12,415 bases of DNA from an uncultured Eubacteriales bacterium (GTDB taxonomy: Bacteria; Bacillota; Clostridia; Christensenellales; Aristaeellaceae), in contig CALVPU010000056.1 of assembly GCA_944353735.1 (NCBI GenBank), positions 1-12,415 on the forward strand. Direction: 5' to 3'. The notes under the pieces are model-generated. The model was not told the DNA's origin and did no database searches. It was given only the letters and a program-made list of their open reading frames with translations. Positions 1-7,403 of this stretch are shown piece after piece. Both the position numbers and the translations under genes were made by a program. Position 1 is the stretch's first letter. Each line of letters begins with the position of its first letter.

Positions 1-1228
1 AGCAGTCCATCAGCGGCAAGCGCCACATCGGCTCGCCCGCGCGCTGTGCTGCCTCCGCGAAGCGCGCCGCCAGCGGTTCCGCGTTGCTGAACCAGCCGCC
101 GACCTCGTCGCCCAGCGCCGCGTGGCAGCCGTTGGTCAGCGTCGCCAGATCGATCACCGTCCGCGCGCCCAGCCGCTGCGCATAGGCCAGCGCGTCGCAC
201 AGCACCAGCCGGCCCTCGGCGTCGGCGTTGTAGATCTCCACCGTCTGTCCCGACAGCGTGGCGATCACGTCGCCCATGCGCGTGGCGCTCGCCCCGATGG
301 CGTTCTCGACCAGCGGCAGCACCGCGATCAGAGGCGTTGCGCCGTCCGTCATCGCCGCATACTCGACCAGTTCCGCCGCGCTCGCCGCGCCGCACATGTC
401 GAACTTCATCCCCTCCATGGAACGGATGTCCTTGAGATGGATGCCGCCCGCATCGAACATCACGCCCTTGCCGACCAAGCCAACCGGCGGCTGCGCACAG
501 TCCGCGGGACGGTATTCCAGCACGACGAGCTTCGCCTCGCGCGGGCAGGCGGCATTCACGGCGAGGATGCCGCCGCAGCCCAGCGCGCGCAGCTCCGCAT
601 CGCCGAGCACGCGCACGCCCAGCCCGCGCGCCGCCGCCATGTCGGACAGGTAGCGCGCCATCGCCTTCGCGCCGAGCAGATTTGCCGGCAGGTTGCCCAG
701 CGTCCGCGCCCGCGACTCGCACAGCGCAAACAGCCAGCCGCGCCGCGCCGCGTCCGCGACGTCGGCACCGCATTCCAGCACAAGCTCCGCGCCGCCAAAG
801 TCGGCGAAGGCGTCGATCCCGCCGAACAGCCCTTCGCCGTCCGCCTCCGCGCGCCCGCCCATCGCCGGCGTCGTGCGCGCGCGCAGCGTCCCCTGACCGC
901 CGCAGGCCGCCGCGGGTTCCTCGCCGCGCGTCTCCTGCGCCAGCCGCGCGCGCACCGCCGCGCGCGAGACGCGGTAGGCGCCGTGGAAATAGGCGCGAAC
1001 CGCCTGCCATGCCAGTTCCGCCAGCGCGTCCGCGCCGCCCTCGAGCCGTATCCGGCAGCGCTCGCGCCGCATGCCCAGCCGCGCCGCCTCGGCGAGCGTG
1101 CGCGCAATCGGATCGCCCGCATGCAGCACGGCGTCCGCCTCGCGCGCGCTGCCGCCGGCGTCTTGCGCCGCGGTCCATGAGACGGCCTTCCCCCGCCCTT
1201 CGGCGGGGGAAGCGATGTTCAGCCTCAC
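1..1228 (-). CDS. pepA: M17 family leucyl aminopeptidase, C-terminus beyond window
   Basis: This is a cytosolic zinc/manganese exopeptidase that removes N-terminal residues, often Leu, from peptides. About 409 codons are visible; by comparison with E. coli PepA some 75 C-terminal residues lie off the left edge. All the metal and catalytic residues are seen: VGKG (K254), FDAGG (D259), K266, MKFDM (D277), and NADAEGRL (D336, E338, R340). Their spacing equals that of E. coli PepA (K270, D275, K282, D293, D352, E354, R356) shifted by 16. The N-terminal domain (about residues 1-165) is poorly conserved, as usual in the family. The start is a GTG chosen because GGAGGT lies five bases upstream and the GTG overlaps the GH4 stop as GTGA, so translation is probably coupled. 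It is the last visible gene of the sugar operon, which is unusual company for a peptidase. Family confidence is high; peptide specificity is unknown. Confidence 0.93.
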   Translation of the reverse strand, partial: MRLNIASPAEGRGKAVSWTAAQDAGGSAREADAVLHAGDPIARTLAEAARLGMRRERCRIRLEGGADALAELAWQAVRAYFHGAYRVSRAAVRARLAQETRGEEPAAACGGQGTLRARTTPAMGGRAEADGEGLFGGIDAFADFGGAELVLECGADVADAARRGWLFALCESRARTLGNLPANLLGAKAMARYLSDMAAARGLGVRVLGDAELRALGCGGILAVNAACPREAKLVVLEYRPADCAQPPVGLVGKGVMFDAGGIHLKDIRSMEGMKFDMCGAASAAELVEYAAMTDGATPLIAVLPLVENAIGASATRMGDVIATLSGQTVEIYNADAEGRLVLCDALAYAQRLGARTVIDLATLTNGCHAALGDEVGGWFSNAEPLAARFAEAAQRAGEPMWRLPLMDC

Positions 1229-1239
1229 TTTGCACCTCC
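1225..1239 (-). promoter_or_regulatory. Internal ribosome binding site and GTGA stop/start overlap
   Basis: GGAGGT (1239-1234) lies inside the last codons of the GH4 gene and also encodes part of its Gly-Gly-Ala-Lys end. It stands five bases before a GTG (1228-1226) whose last two bases form part of the GH4 TGA stop (1227-1225). The arrangement decides the aminopeptidase start and implies translational coupling between the two enzymes. Confidence 0.85.
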
Positions 1240-2595
1240 GACGAGCGCCTGACCGTACGCTTCCGCGTAGTCCGCCATCAGCTTCTTCGCCAGCGACCAG
1301 GAGTTGACCAGCGGGTGCATCATCAGCGCCTCGACGGCCTTCTGCGCGCAGTTGTCGCGCACGGCCTCGACGGTCAGGCGCTCATAGCGCTTGATGAGGC
1401 GGATGTACAGTTCGCACATCTCGGGCACGGACGCCTGTTTGACCGGTTCGATGCCGCGCTCGGAGACATTGCAGGTAACCTCGACGACGTCGTCGTCGCG
1501 CAGGAACGGCAGGCTGCCGTTGTTGAGCACGGACAGCACCAGCGTGCGGCCCGCGGCGCTCTGCATCCCCTCGATGCAGTCGAGCATCACGCCCGCATAG
1601 CCCATGCCCTCCGGCACCGGCAGCGAGCCCTTCTCCAGCATCGGGCGGTTCGCCGAGCCGGACTCAATGCTCATGTAGGAATTCTCGCGCAGCTGCATGT
1701 AGTACAGGAACACCTGCAACGCGCCTTCGGGATCGGCGTCGATGTCCATCTCGCCGAGCTCCTTCATCATCAGCTGATTGACGCGCTCAATCGTCTGACC
1801 GCGGGTGGCGTCGGACTTTTCGATGTTCGCCAGCGCGCGCTCGCGGTGGTAGTAGTAGTAGAGGTACTCGTTGGGCAGCATGCCGGTATCGCGGATGACG
1901 TCGCGGTCGAAGATCTCCAGCTCCTGAATGCTCGAGAGGAAGTCGTCGTCGGCGATGAGCTTCGGCAAAATCTCCTCGCCGCGCACCTGCACGCTGCGGA
2001 TCCAGGACAGGTGGTTGAGGCCGAAGAACTCCACGTACAGCTCCTCTTCCGTCACGCCCAGCTTCTGCGCCATGCGGTACTTCATGCTGCTGGGCGCGTC
2101 GCAGATGCCGATCACGCGGTGGAAGCCCGCGGCGTGCAGCGCCTGCGTGACCAGGCCGGACGGGTTGGTGAAGTTGAACACCCACGCGTTGGGCGCGTAC
2201 TGGTCGATCATGCGGCAGTAGTCCATCAGCACGGGAATCGTGCGCACCGCCATGGAGAAGCCGCCGACGCCGGTGGTCTCCTGCCCGATGACGCCATTCT
2301 TGAGCGCCACGGTCTCGTCGATGACGCGCGAGTGGTCGCCGCCGACGCGAAGCGTGGTGACGATATAGTCCATGCCGCGAATCGCCTCGACCGGGTCGGT
2401 CACATAGCGGACGACCAGGTCCTTGCCCTCGCGCGCGACCACGTGATTGCACAGTTTGGCGATGACCTCCAGCTTCTCGCGGCTGATGTCATAGAGCACC
2501 ACGGTGTCGATGTTGAGCTTTTTGTAGCGCTTGAGCAACCCGTTGATGAAGATGACCGTGCGCACGCCCGCGCCGCCGATGACGCCAATTTTCAT
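1225..2595 (-). CDS. Glycoside hydrolase family 4, 6-phospho-beta-glucosidase-like
   Basis: GH4 enzymes cleave glycosides by NAD+-dependent oxidation and elimination with a Mn2+ ion, in the cytoplasm. The 456-residue protein has the usual family length. It begins with a Rossmann fold (GVIGGAG, residues 4-10), then VGGF..AVRTIP (110-121), NFTNPSG (141-147), the Cys motif GICDAP (C165) and GLNHLSW (H195). C165 and H195 are the expected metal ligands, and Y244 in PNEYLYYYYH is the likely catalytic base. The overall style (NFTNP, GLNHLSW) resembles 6-phospho-beta-glucosidases (CelF, LicH, BglT). However, the Cys motif reads CDAP, not the CN-x-P of that group nor the CDMP of 6-phospho-alpha-glucosidases, so the substrate is open. 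The start is supported by AAGGAGG at 2609-2603. It lies 43 bases after the kinase gene and overlaps the aminopeptidase start by four bases. No PTS component is present nearby; import is by ABC transporter. Confidence 0.93.
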   Translation of the reverse strand: MKIGVIGGAGVRTVIFINGLLKRYKKLNIDTVVLYDISREKLEVIAKLCNHVVAREGKDLVVRYVTDPVEAIRGMDYIVTTLRVGGDHSRVIDETVALKNGVIGQETTGVGGFSMAVRTIPVLMDYCRMIDQYAPNAWVFNFTNPSGLVTQALHAAGFHRVIGICDAPSSMKYRMAQKLGVTEEELYVEFFGLNHLSWIRSVQVRGEEILPKLIADDDFLSSIQELEIFDRDVIRDTGMLPNEYLYYYYHRERALANIEKSDATRGQTIERVNQLMMKELGEMDIDADPEGALQVFLYYMQLRENSYMSIESGSANRPMLEKGSLPVPEGMGYAGVMLDCIEGMQSAAGRTLVLSVLNNGSLPFLRDDDVVEVTCNVSERGIEPVKQASVPEMCELYIRLIKRYERLTVEAVRDNCAQKAVEALMMHPLVNSWSLAKKLMADYAEAYGQALVGGAK

Positions 2596-2638
2596 AGCAT
2601 TGCCTCCTTACAGCTCTTGTCCGCTTTTCGCAGCCGTC

Positions 2639-3571
2639 TCATTTGTGTTCGCGAAACCACTTATCCAGCGCCGCGCGGTCCGGAAAGCCGGTATTGCCGC
2701 CGAGCTTCGTGACCGACATCGCCCCGCAGGCGTTGCCGCAGCGCAGGCTGTCGAGCAGGTCCCTGCCGCTCAGATAGCCGTAGATGAAGCCGGCATTGAA
2801 CGAATCCCCCGCGCCGGTGGTGTCCACCGCGGTCACGCGGTATGCCGGCGCGAACTGGATCTCGCCGCAGCGAACCGCCATTGCGCCGCGGCTGCCGAGC
2901 TTGACCACCGCCATGCCGGCGTGCTCCGCCAGCTTGCGCGCGCCTGCCTCCGCCGTATCGCAGCGGGTGTAGTGCAGGCACTCGGTCTCGTTCATGAACA
3001 GCACGTCGACCATCGGCATCAGGTCGTAGATGCCCTCGTACCACTCGCCGGAGACGTCCCAGCCCGCGTCGAGCGATACGGTCACGTCGCCGAGCGCGCG
3101 CACGCGCTCGAGCACGCGCATGTACTCCTCGTGGTTTGAGCGCCCGGCATAGCCGGTCACGTGCACGTGGCGCGCCTGCGCCACGCCGTCGAGGTCCATC
3201 TTGCACAGCGTGATGCCCTCGTTCGTGCCGCGATAGGTCAAAAAGCAGCGATCGCGCTCATTGGTGAAGCTGATTGAAATGCCGGTCCGCTTCGACGCGT
3301 CGGTCGCGAGCGGCTCGTCGTCGACGCCGGTCTCGCGAAAGACGTGGCGAATATATGCGCCGTACATGTCGTTTCCGACGCCGCCCTGAAACGCCGGCCT
3401 GAGGCCGAGCTTCGCCAGCCCCAGCGCGAACAGCGCCGCGCCGCCGCCGACAAACGTCTCCATCGTCGGCACTTCCTCCTCGACGCCCGGCGCGGGCAGG
3501 CGGTCGACGCCCGGGACGACGAGATCGATGTTGACATCGCCGTAGACATAGGCATCCCATCTCTTCTGCAT
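2639..3571 (-). CDS. PfkB/ribokinase-family carbohydrate kinase
   Basis: This cytoplasmic ATP-dependent kinase of 310 residues phosphorylates a sugar or related alcohol. The PfkB features are in order: a sugar-binding glycine-rich stretch VGGGAALFALGLAKLGL (41-57), the NETE form of the NxxE motif (194-197) used for Mg/phosphate binding, and the signature DTTGAGDSFNAGF (250-262) with anion-hole GAG and catalytic D256. The start at 3571 is chosen because AGGAGG stands seven bases upstream. An in-frame extension of 30 codons toward 3661 lacks a binding site and runs into the terminator-like hairpin. It lies between the transporter genes and the GH4 gene in the same operon, suggesting it phosphorylates the imported sugar or the monosaccharide released from it. 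Substrate class (ribose, fructose, 2-keto-deoxy sugar, nucleoside) cannot be told from the motifs. Confidence 0.92.
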   Translation of the reverse strand: MQKRWDAYVYGDVNIDLVVPGVDRLPAPGVEEEVPTMETFVGGGAALFALGLAKLGLRPAFQGGVGNDMYGAYIRHVFRETGVDDEPLATDASKRTGISISFTNERDRCFLTYRGTNEGITLCKMDLDGVAQARHVHVTGYAGRSNHEEYMRVLERVRALGDVTVSLDAGWDVSGEWYEGIYDLMPMVDVLFMNETECLHYTRCDTAEAGARKLAEHAGMAVVKLGSRGAMAVRCGEIQFAPAYRVTAVDTTGAGDSFNAGFIYGYLSGRDLLDSLRCGNACGAMSVTKLGGNTGFPDRAALDKWFREHK

Positions 3572-3590
3572 GTGCAATCCTCCTGTTCGC

Positions 3591-3634
3591 AAAAAGGGCT
3601 CCGACTGCATTCCAAATCGGTCTGACAGCCGGAG
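3591..3634 (-). terminator. Intercistronic terminator-like hairpin upstream of the kinase gene
   Basis: On the minus strand CTCCGGCTG (3634-3626) pairs with CAGTCGGAG (3607-3599): nine pairs, one of them G-U, with an 18-base loop. CCC and a run of five T (3595-3591) follow. It sits between the permease and kinase genes, so it probably causes partial termination that lowers expression of the kinase, GH4 and peptidase relative to the transporter. A second small stem (GCGCC/GGCGC, 3646-3659) lies just after the permease stop. Confidence 0.6.
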
Positions 3635-3667
3635 TCGTGTTTCGCGCGCCCTCAGGCGCACGCTGGA

Positions 3668-4582
3668 TTAACCCTTGATCGCGCCGATGAGCGTGCCCTT
3701 GGCGAAGTACTTCTGCACGAACGGGTACACGCACAGGATCGGGACGGTGGTGATGACGACCGCCGCCATCTTCAGGGAGTCGCTCGTGACGGTGTTCTGG
3801 CTGGCCGCGATGGCGTCGGCGACGTTGGTGATCTGCTGGCTGGCAGACATCGCGCGCGCCAGCATCTGCTGCAGCACCGTCTGCACCGGCCACAGCGCGT
3901 CGCTGGTCATGTAGAACGCGCCGGCGAACCAGTCGTTCCAGAGGTTAACGGCGGTGTACAGTCCAACGACCGCCAGCACCGGCTTGCTCAGCGGAATCAT
4001 GATGCGGAAGTAGATGCCGAAGTATCCGCAGCCGTCGAGCTTCGCCGCTTCCTGCAGCGCATAGGGAATGCCGTCAAAGAACGAGCGCATCATGATCAGG
4101 TAGGTAACGCTGACCAGACTCGGAATGACCAGCACCCAGAAGGTGTCCAGCATGCCCAACTCGTTGTACTGGATGTACGTCGGGATCGTGCCGCCGCCGA
4201 AGAGCATCGTGAAGGTGATGAGGAACGTGATGATCTTGCGGCCCGGAAGCTCGGTCTGGTTGAGCGCGAACGCCGCGAACGAGGTGAAGATCAGGCTCAT
4301 CAGCGTGCCGATGAGGGTGCGGGCGATGGTGATCTTGTAGGCGTTGATGATCGAGCCGTCCTGGAAGACCTCACCGTAGTTTTCCAATGTAAAGACTCGC
4401 GGCCAGAACCAGACGCCGCCGCGCGCCGCGTCCTTGCCATCGTTGAACGACAGAGCCAAAACGTTCAGGCAGGGCAACAGGATCACCAGACAGAGCGTGA
4501 TGACCACGACGTATGTGACGATGCTCACCGCCTTATCCGCGGCGCTGGTCTTGATTCTACCGCTTCCTCGCATTTTCTCCAT
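3668..4582 (-). CDS. Carbohydrate ABC transporter permease, LplC/YtcP type
   Basis: This is the second inner-membrane subunit of an oligosaccharide ABC importer (304 residues), with about six hydrophobic segments, the first near residues 19-45. The cytoplasmic EAA loop that docks to the ATPase is clear at 178-201 (EAAKLDGCGYFG...IPLSKP). The C-terminus, YPFVQKYFAKG followed by GAIKG, is typical of the LplC/YtcP branch. The start at ATG 4582 is preceded by GGGAAGGGA at a suitable distance; a TTG nine codons upstream is open but has no binding site. It follows the binding-protein gene after an 89-base gap holding a GC-rich hairpin. No ATPase gene lies in the visible operon. That is common for this transporter class, which usually shares an MsmK-type ATPase encoded elsewhere. 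Confidence 0.95.
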   Translation of the reverse strand: MEKMRGSGRIKTSAADKAVSIVTYVVVITLCLVILLPCLNVLALSFNDGKDAARGGVWFWPRVFTLENYGEVFQDGSIINAYKITIARTLIGTLMSLIFTSFAAFALNQTELPGRKIITFLITFTMLFGGGTIPTYIQYNELGMLDTFWVLVIPSLVSVTYLIMMRSFFDGIPYALQEAAKLDGCGYFGIYFRIMIPLSKPVLAVVGLYTAVNLWNDWFAGAFYMTSDALWPVQTVLQQMLARAMSASQQITNVADAIAASQNTVTSDSLKMAAVVITTVPILCVYPFVQKYFAKGTLIGAIKG

Positions 4583-4621
4583 AATTATCCCTTCCCAAAC
4601 GTTCAATCTCTGCCCGGTTTC

Positions 4622-4650
4622 CCGCCGCCCAGCCCCGCTGGGCCGGGCGG
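4622..4650 (-). promoter_or_regulatory. GC-rich intercistronic hairpin after the binding-protein gene
   Basis: On the minus strand CCGCC-CG-GCCCAGC (4650-4637) pairs with GCTGGGC-GGCGG (4633-4622) around a GGG loop: 12 G-C-rich pairs with a two-base CG bulge on the 5' arm. No T-run follows, so it is more likely an RNA-stabilising structure or processing stop for the binding-protein message than a terminator. Confidence 0.6.
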
Positions 4651-4671
4651 CAGGTCGGGGATCTCAAAGGA

Positions 4672-6366
4672 TTACTTGTAGAAGCACACGGCGTCCGGAT
4701 CCGCTTCGTAGACTTCCTTCACGTACTGCTCGAAGCGCTCGATGCCGGCGGACTTGAGCTGCGCGCGGAAGGACTCGATGATCGCGGTGACCTCTTCATC
4801 GCTGCTGGCGAAGCAGGCCTGGACGAGGGTCTCGTTGTAGTTGAGCAGGTCCATCTGCACCTTGACGTCGGCGAGCTCATCCACGGACAGGTAGGCGGAA
4901 GCCTGCAGGCCGGTGACGAGGCGCTTCTCGACGGGGTACTCCTCGGCGATCTCGACGGAGCGCGCGAAGGTCGTGCTGGCGGACGCGCCCGGACGGGACT
5001 CGCCGTAGTTGACGGTGTTGTCGCGGTCGGTGAGCATGAACTCGAAGAAGTAGTTGCCCGAGCCGCCGAACGCAGCGCCGATCTGGTTAATCATGTAGTC
5101 CTCGTCGCCCACGTTGATGTGCTCCAGCGCTTCCTCGGTCAGGCGCGGATTGCCGTCGACCATCTCATAGGAGAGGCCCTCGACGCCGTACTGCGCGATC
5201 ATCTGGCCTTCCTTGGTGGACAGCCAGTCGAAGAAGGCGAAGATCTCCTCGGGGTTCTCGGCCTCGGAAGAGATGGCCCAGCAGCCGCGGCCGGACTTGC
5301 CGGAGACGACCTCGGCATTGGAGCCGGTGCGGTCGTTCAGCGGTCCAAGCGGGACCCAGTCTTCGCTGCCGTAGATGATCTCCTCGTAGTTGTGGACGTC
5401 GGCGATGATGGCGGAATTCTTCGTCTTGGAGACTTCCTCAGCGCGGGTGGCGTCCATGGTGAAGAACTCGGGGTTGATCAGGTTCTCAGCCAGCAGCTTG
5501 CGCACGAAGTTGATCTTCTCGTAGACGTAGTCGGTCTCCGCCTCGTGCAGCACGTTGCCGTTCTCATCGATGTTGTAGACGTCGCCCTTGTCCTTCACGC
5601 CCCAGTTGAAGCCGGTGGTGATGTAGTTCAGCGCGTCGACGGAGCCGCCCCAGTACTTCGGGCCGAGCGGATAGACGGGGTTGCCGTTGTCGTCGGTGAA
5701 GCCGCCGTCGCGGATGGCGACGAGCAGGTTATAGAAGTCGTCCATCGTGTTGATCGTGGTCGGGTCGATGCCCAGCTCGTCCACGATGCGCTTCTGGATG
5801 TACATGCCGCCCACGTACTCCTCCTCCGGGATGTACTGGAGGGAAGTGTCGGTGGTGGGGATGTTCAGCTGCATCAGGTAGACGCCGTCGAGGTCATCGC
5901 GGAAGGTGATGTTGTTGTAGGCGTCGTCCGGCAGATAGCCTTCCTCCATGTACTTGACGTACACCTGAGAGTTGGCCATGTACTCGGAGACGTCCGCGAA
6001 CATGCCTTCCTGAGCGGCCTTGAGCAGGATCGGGAACTCCGGACGGGTGGAGTTGTCCAGATAGCTGACGATGACGTCCGGGATGTTGCCGGCAGCCAGC
6101 TGGGACGCCAGAACGGTCGCGTCGCTGTCGCCCGGGGTGTAGCGGACTTCCAGCTTGATGCCGGTCAGCTCGGTGATCTTCTGCATGGTGGGAGTCGCGT
6201 TGAAGTCGTCCGGCAGCGTGTAGCCGATGTCGTCAACGTAGGCCTGCACGACGATCGTGCGGTCGGCGATAAAGCTGTCGGGCTGCTCTTCCGCCATCGC
6301 GGGGACGCACACCAGCAGCATCATCGCTGCGAGCACAGCCGCCAGAAAGCGCTTGGTACTCTTCAT
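4672..6366 (-). CDS. Extracellular solute-binding protein of carbohydrate ABC transporter, LplA-like
   Basis: This 564-residue protein should capture the sugar outside the membrane and deliver it to the two permeases. It starts with a signal peptide: positive MKSTKR, a hydrophobic core (about 7-21), then PAMA|EE, a good signal peptidase I site after residue 25. The only cysteine in the signal, C20, is preceded by LLV and does not form a normal lipobox, so lipid anchoring is doubtful. The mature protein is acidic and has the length and layout of LplA-type binding proteins (early SQLAAGNIPDVIVSY; later AFFDWLSTKEGQ, then the NYGESRPGA region). The start has GGAGGA upstream. The gene lies between the two permease genes with hairpins on both sides, consistent with separate control of its message level. 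Assignment to the transporter is firm; the ligand is unknown. Confidence 0.93.
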   Translation of the reverse strand: MKSTKRFLAAVLAAMMLLVCVPAMAEEQPDSFIADRTIVVQAYVDDIGYTLPDDFNATPTMQKITELTGIKLEVRYTPGDSDATVLASQLAAGNIPDVIVSYLDNSTRPEFPILLKAAQEGMFADVSEYMANSQVYVKYMEEGYLPDDAYNNITFRDDLDGVYLMQLNIPTTDTSLQYIPEEEYVGGMYIQKRIVDELGIDPTTINTMDDFYNLLVAIRDGGFTDDNGNPVYPLGPKYWGGSVDALNYITTGFNWGVKDKGDVYNIDENGNVLHEAETDYVYEKINFVRKLLAENLINPEFFTMDATRAEEVSKTKNSAIIADVHNYEEIIYGSEDWVPLGPLNDRTGSNAEVVSGKSGRGCWAISSEAENPEEIFAFFDWLSTKEGQMIAQYGVEGLSYEMVDGNPRLTEEALEHINVGDEDYMINQIGAAFGGSGNYFFEFMLTDRDNTVNYGESRPGASASTTFARSVEIAEEYPVEKRLVTGLQASAYLSVDELADVKVQMDLLNYNETLVQACFASSDEEVTAIIESFRAQLKSAGIERFEQYVKEVYEADPDAVCFYK

Positions 6367-6402
6367 GTCTCTTCCTCCATTCTAATTTGGGTCTTCCTCT
6401 AT

Positions 6403-6428
6403 GAAGTGGCTCCGCAGAGCCCGACTTC
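6403..6428 (-). promoter_or_regulatory. Intercistronic hairpin between first permease and binding-protein genes
   Basis: On the minus strand GAAGT-CG-GGCTC (6428-6417) pairs with GAGCC-ACTTC (6412-6403) around a TGCG loop: ten pairs with a CG bulge on the 5' arm, the same layout as the hairpin after the binding-protein gene. It begins about eight bases after the permease stop codon. There is no T-run, so a role in RNA processing or stability is more likely than termination. Confidence 0.55.
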
Positions 6429-6436
6429 CATTTGCG

Positions 6437-7387
6437 TTACCAGAGACCGACTTCCGTGAACTTCTTGCTCAGCGCGTTCGTCGTCACGACGAGGAACAGG
6501 CCGACCAGACCCTGAATCAGGCCGATTGCGGAAGCGTAGCCGAACTGCGCCTGCTGCAGACCGACGCGGACGACGTACACGTCCAGCGTGTCCGCCACGG
6601 ACATGTTGCCCGGCGTGCGCAGCAGCCACATCTGCTCAAAGCCCGAGGAGAGCAGGCCGCCGACGCCCATGATGAACAGCAGACCGATCGTGGGGCGGAT
6701 ACCCGGCAGCGTGACGTGCCAGACCTGACCCAGGCGGTTGCAGCCGTCCATCGACGCCGCTTCGTACAATTCCTGATCGACGCTGCTGATCGCCGCCAGA
6801 TAGATGATCGAATCCCAGCCGATGTTGCGCCAGATGTCCATGCCGAACAGGATCTCGTGGAACGCGCTCGCCTGCATCAGCCAGAAGGTGCTGCCGTCGC
6901 CGCCCAGACCAGCGATGACCTGATTGAGCACGCCGGTGTTCGGCGCGAGGATGCGCTGCATCATGGTGACGATGATGACCGACGACAGGAAGTGCGGCAG
7001 GTAGGTGATCGTCTGCGTCACCCGCTTGAACTTCGGCGCGCGGATCTCGTTGAGCAGCAGCGCCAGAATGATCGCGAACGGGAACTCCAGAATGCACTTG
7101 ATGAAGCCGATGTGCAGCGTGTTGAGGATCAGGCGCCAGCAGTCATACGAGTTGAAGAACATCTCGAAGTACCGCATGCCAACCCACGGACTGCCCCAGA
7201 TGCCGAGGCGGAAGGAGTAATCCTTAAACGCCAGCACGTTGCCCGCGATCGGGACGTAGCAGATCAGGATGTAGTACACGATGGCCGGCACCAGCAGCAG
7301 GTACAGCGGCCAGCAGTTGAGCATCCGCCGCCATAGCGGCTCGTACTCGACGGTGATTCCAGTGACGGTGCTTCTCTTCTTCTTCAT
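6437..7387 (-). CDS. Carbohydrate ABC transporter permease, LplB type
   Basis: This is the first inner-membrane subunit of the oligosaccharide ABC importer (316 residues). Hydrophobic segments are seen near residues 25-46, 88-113, 130-148, 190-205, 232-250 and 285-305. The EAA loop is at 209-228 (EAASMDGCNRLGQVWHVTLP). The N-terminal WPLYLLLVPAIVYYILICYVPIAG and the C-terminal SKKFTEVGLW are typical of LplB homologues. The start at ATG 7387 (MKKKRS) has only a weak binding site (GTAAGG). It lies 16 bases after the metallophosphoesterase stop, so coupled translation is likely; the longer open frame upstream overlaps that gene and is not protein-like. It pairs with the LplC-type permease downstream. 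Confidence 0.95.
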   Translation of the reverse strand: MKKKRSTVTGITVEYEPLWRRMLNCWPLYLLLVPAIVYYILICYVPIAGNVLAFKDYSFRLGIWGSPWVGMRYFEMFFNSYDCWRLILNTLHIGFIKCILEFPFAIILALLLNEIRAPKFKRVTQTITYLPHFLSSVIIVTMMQRILAPNTGVLNQVIAGLGGDGSTFWLMQASAFHEILFGMDIWRNIGWDSIIYLAAISSVDQELYEAASMDGCNRLGQVWHVTLPGIRPTIGLLFIMGVGGLLSSGFEQMWLLRTPGNMSVADTLDVYVVRVGLQQAQFGYASAIGLIQGLVGLFLVVTTNALSKKFTEVGLW

Positions 7388-7403
7388 ACGCCTTACCCCA
7401 TTC

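Noticed and set aside
682..2712. Long plus-strand open frame of 676 codons
   Set aside because: It lies antisense to the aminopeptidase and GH4 genes, is rich in Arg, His and Ala without domain features, and has no ribosome binding site. It is a by-product of high-GC codon use.
3572..3661. N-terminal extension of the kinase by 30 residues
   Set aside because: It has no ribosome binding site, overlaps the terminator-like hairpin, and the downstream ATG has AGGAGG at correct spacing.
5119..6459. Plus-strand open frame of 446 codons opposite the binding-protein gene
   Set aside because: Its translation is a Val/Asp/Leu-rich shadow of a gene with a clear signal peptide and operon context on the other strand.
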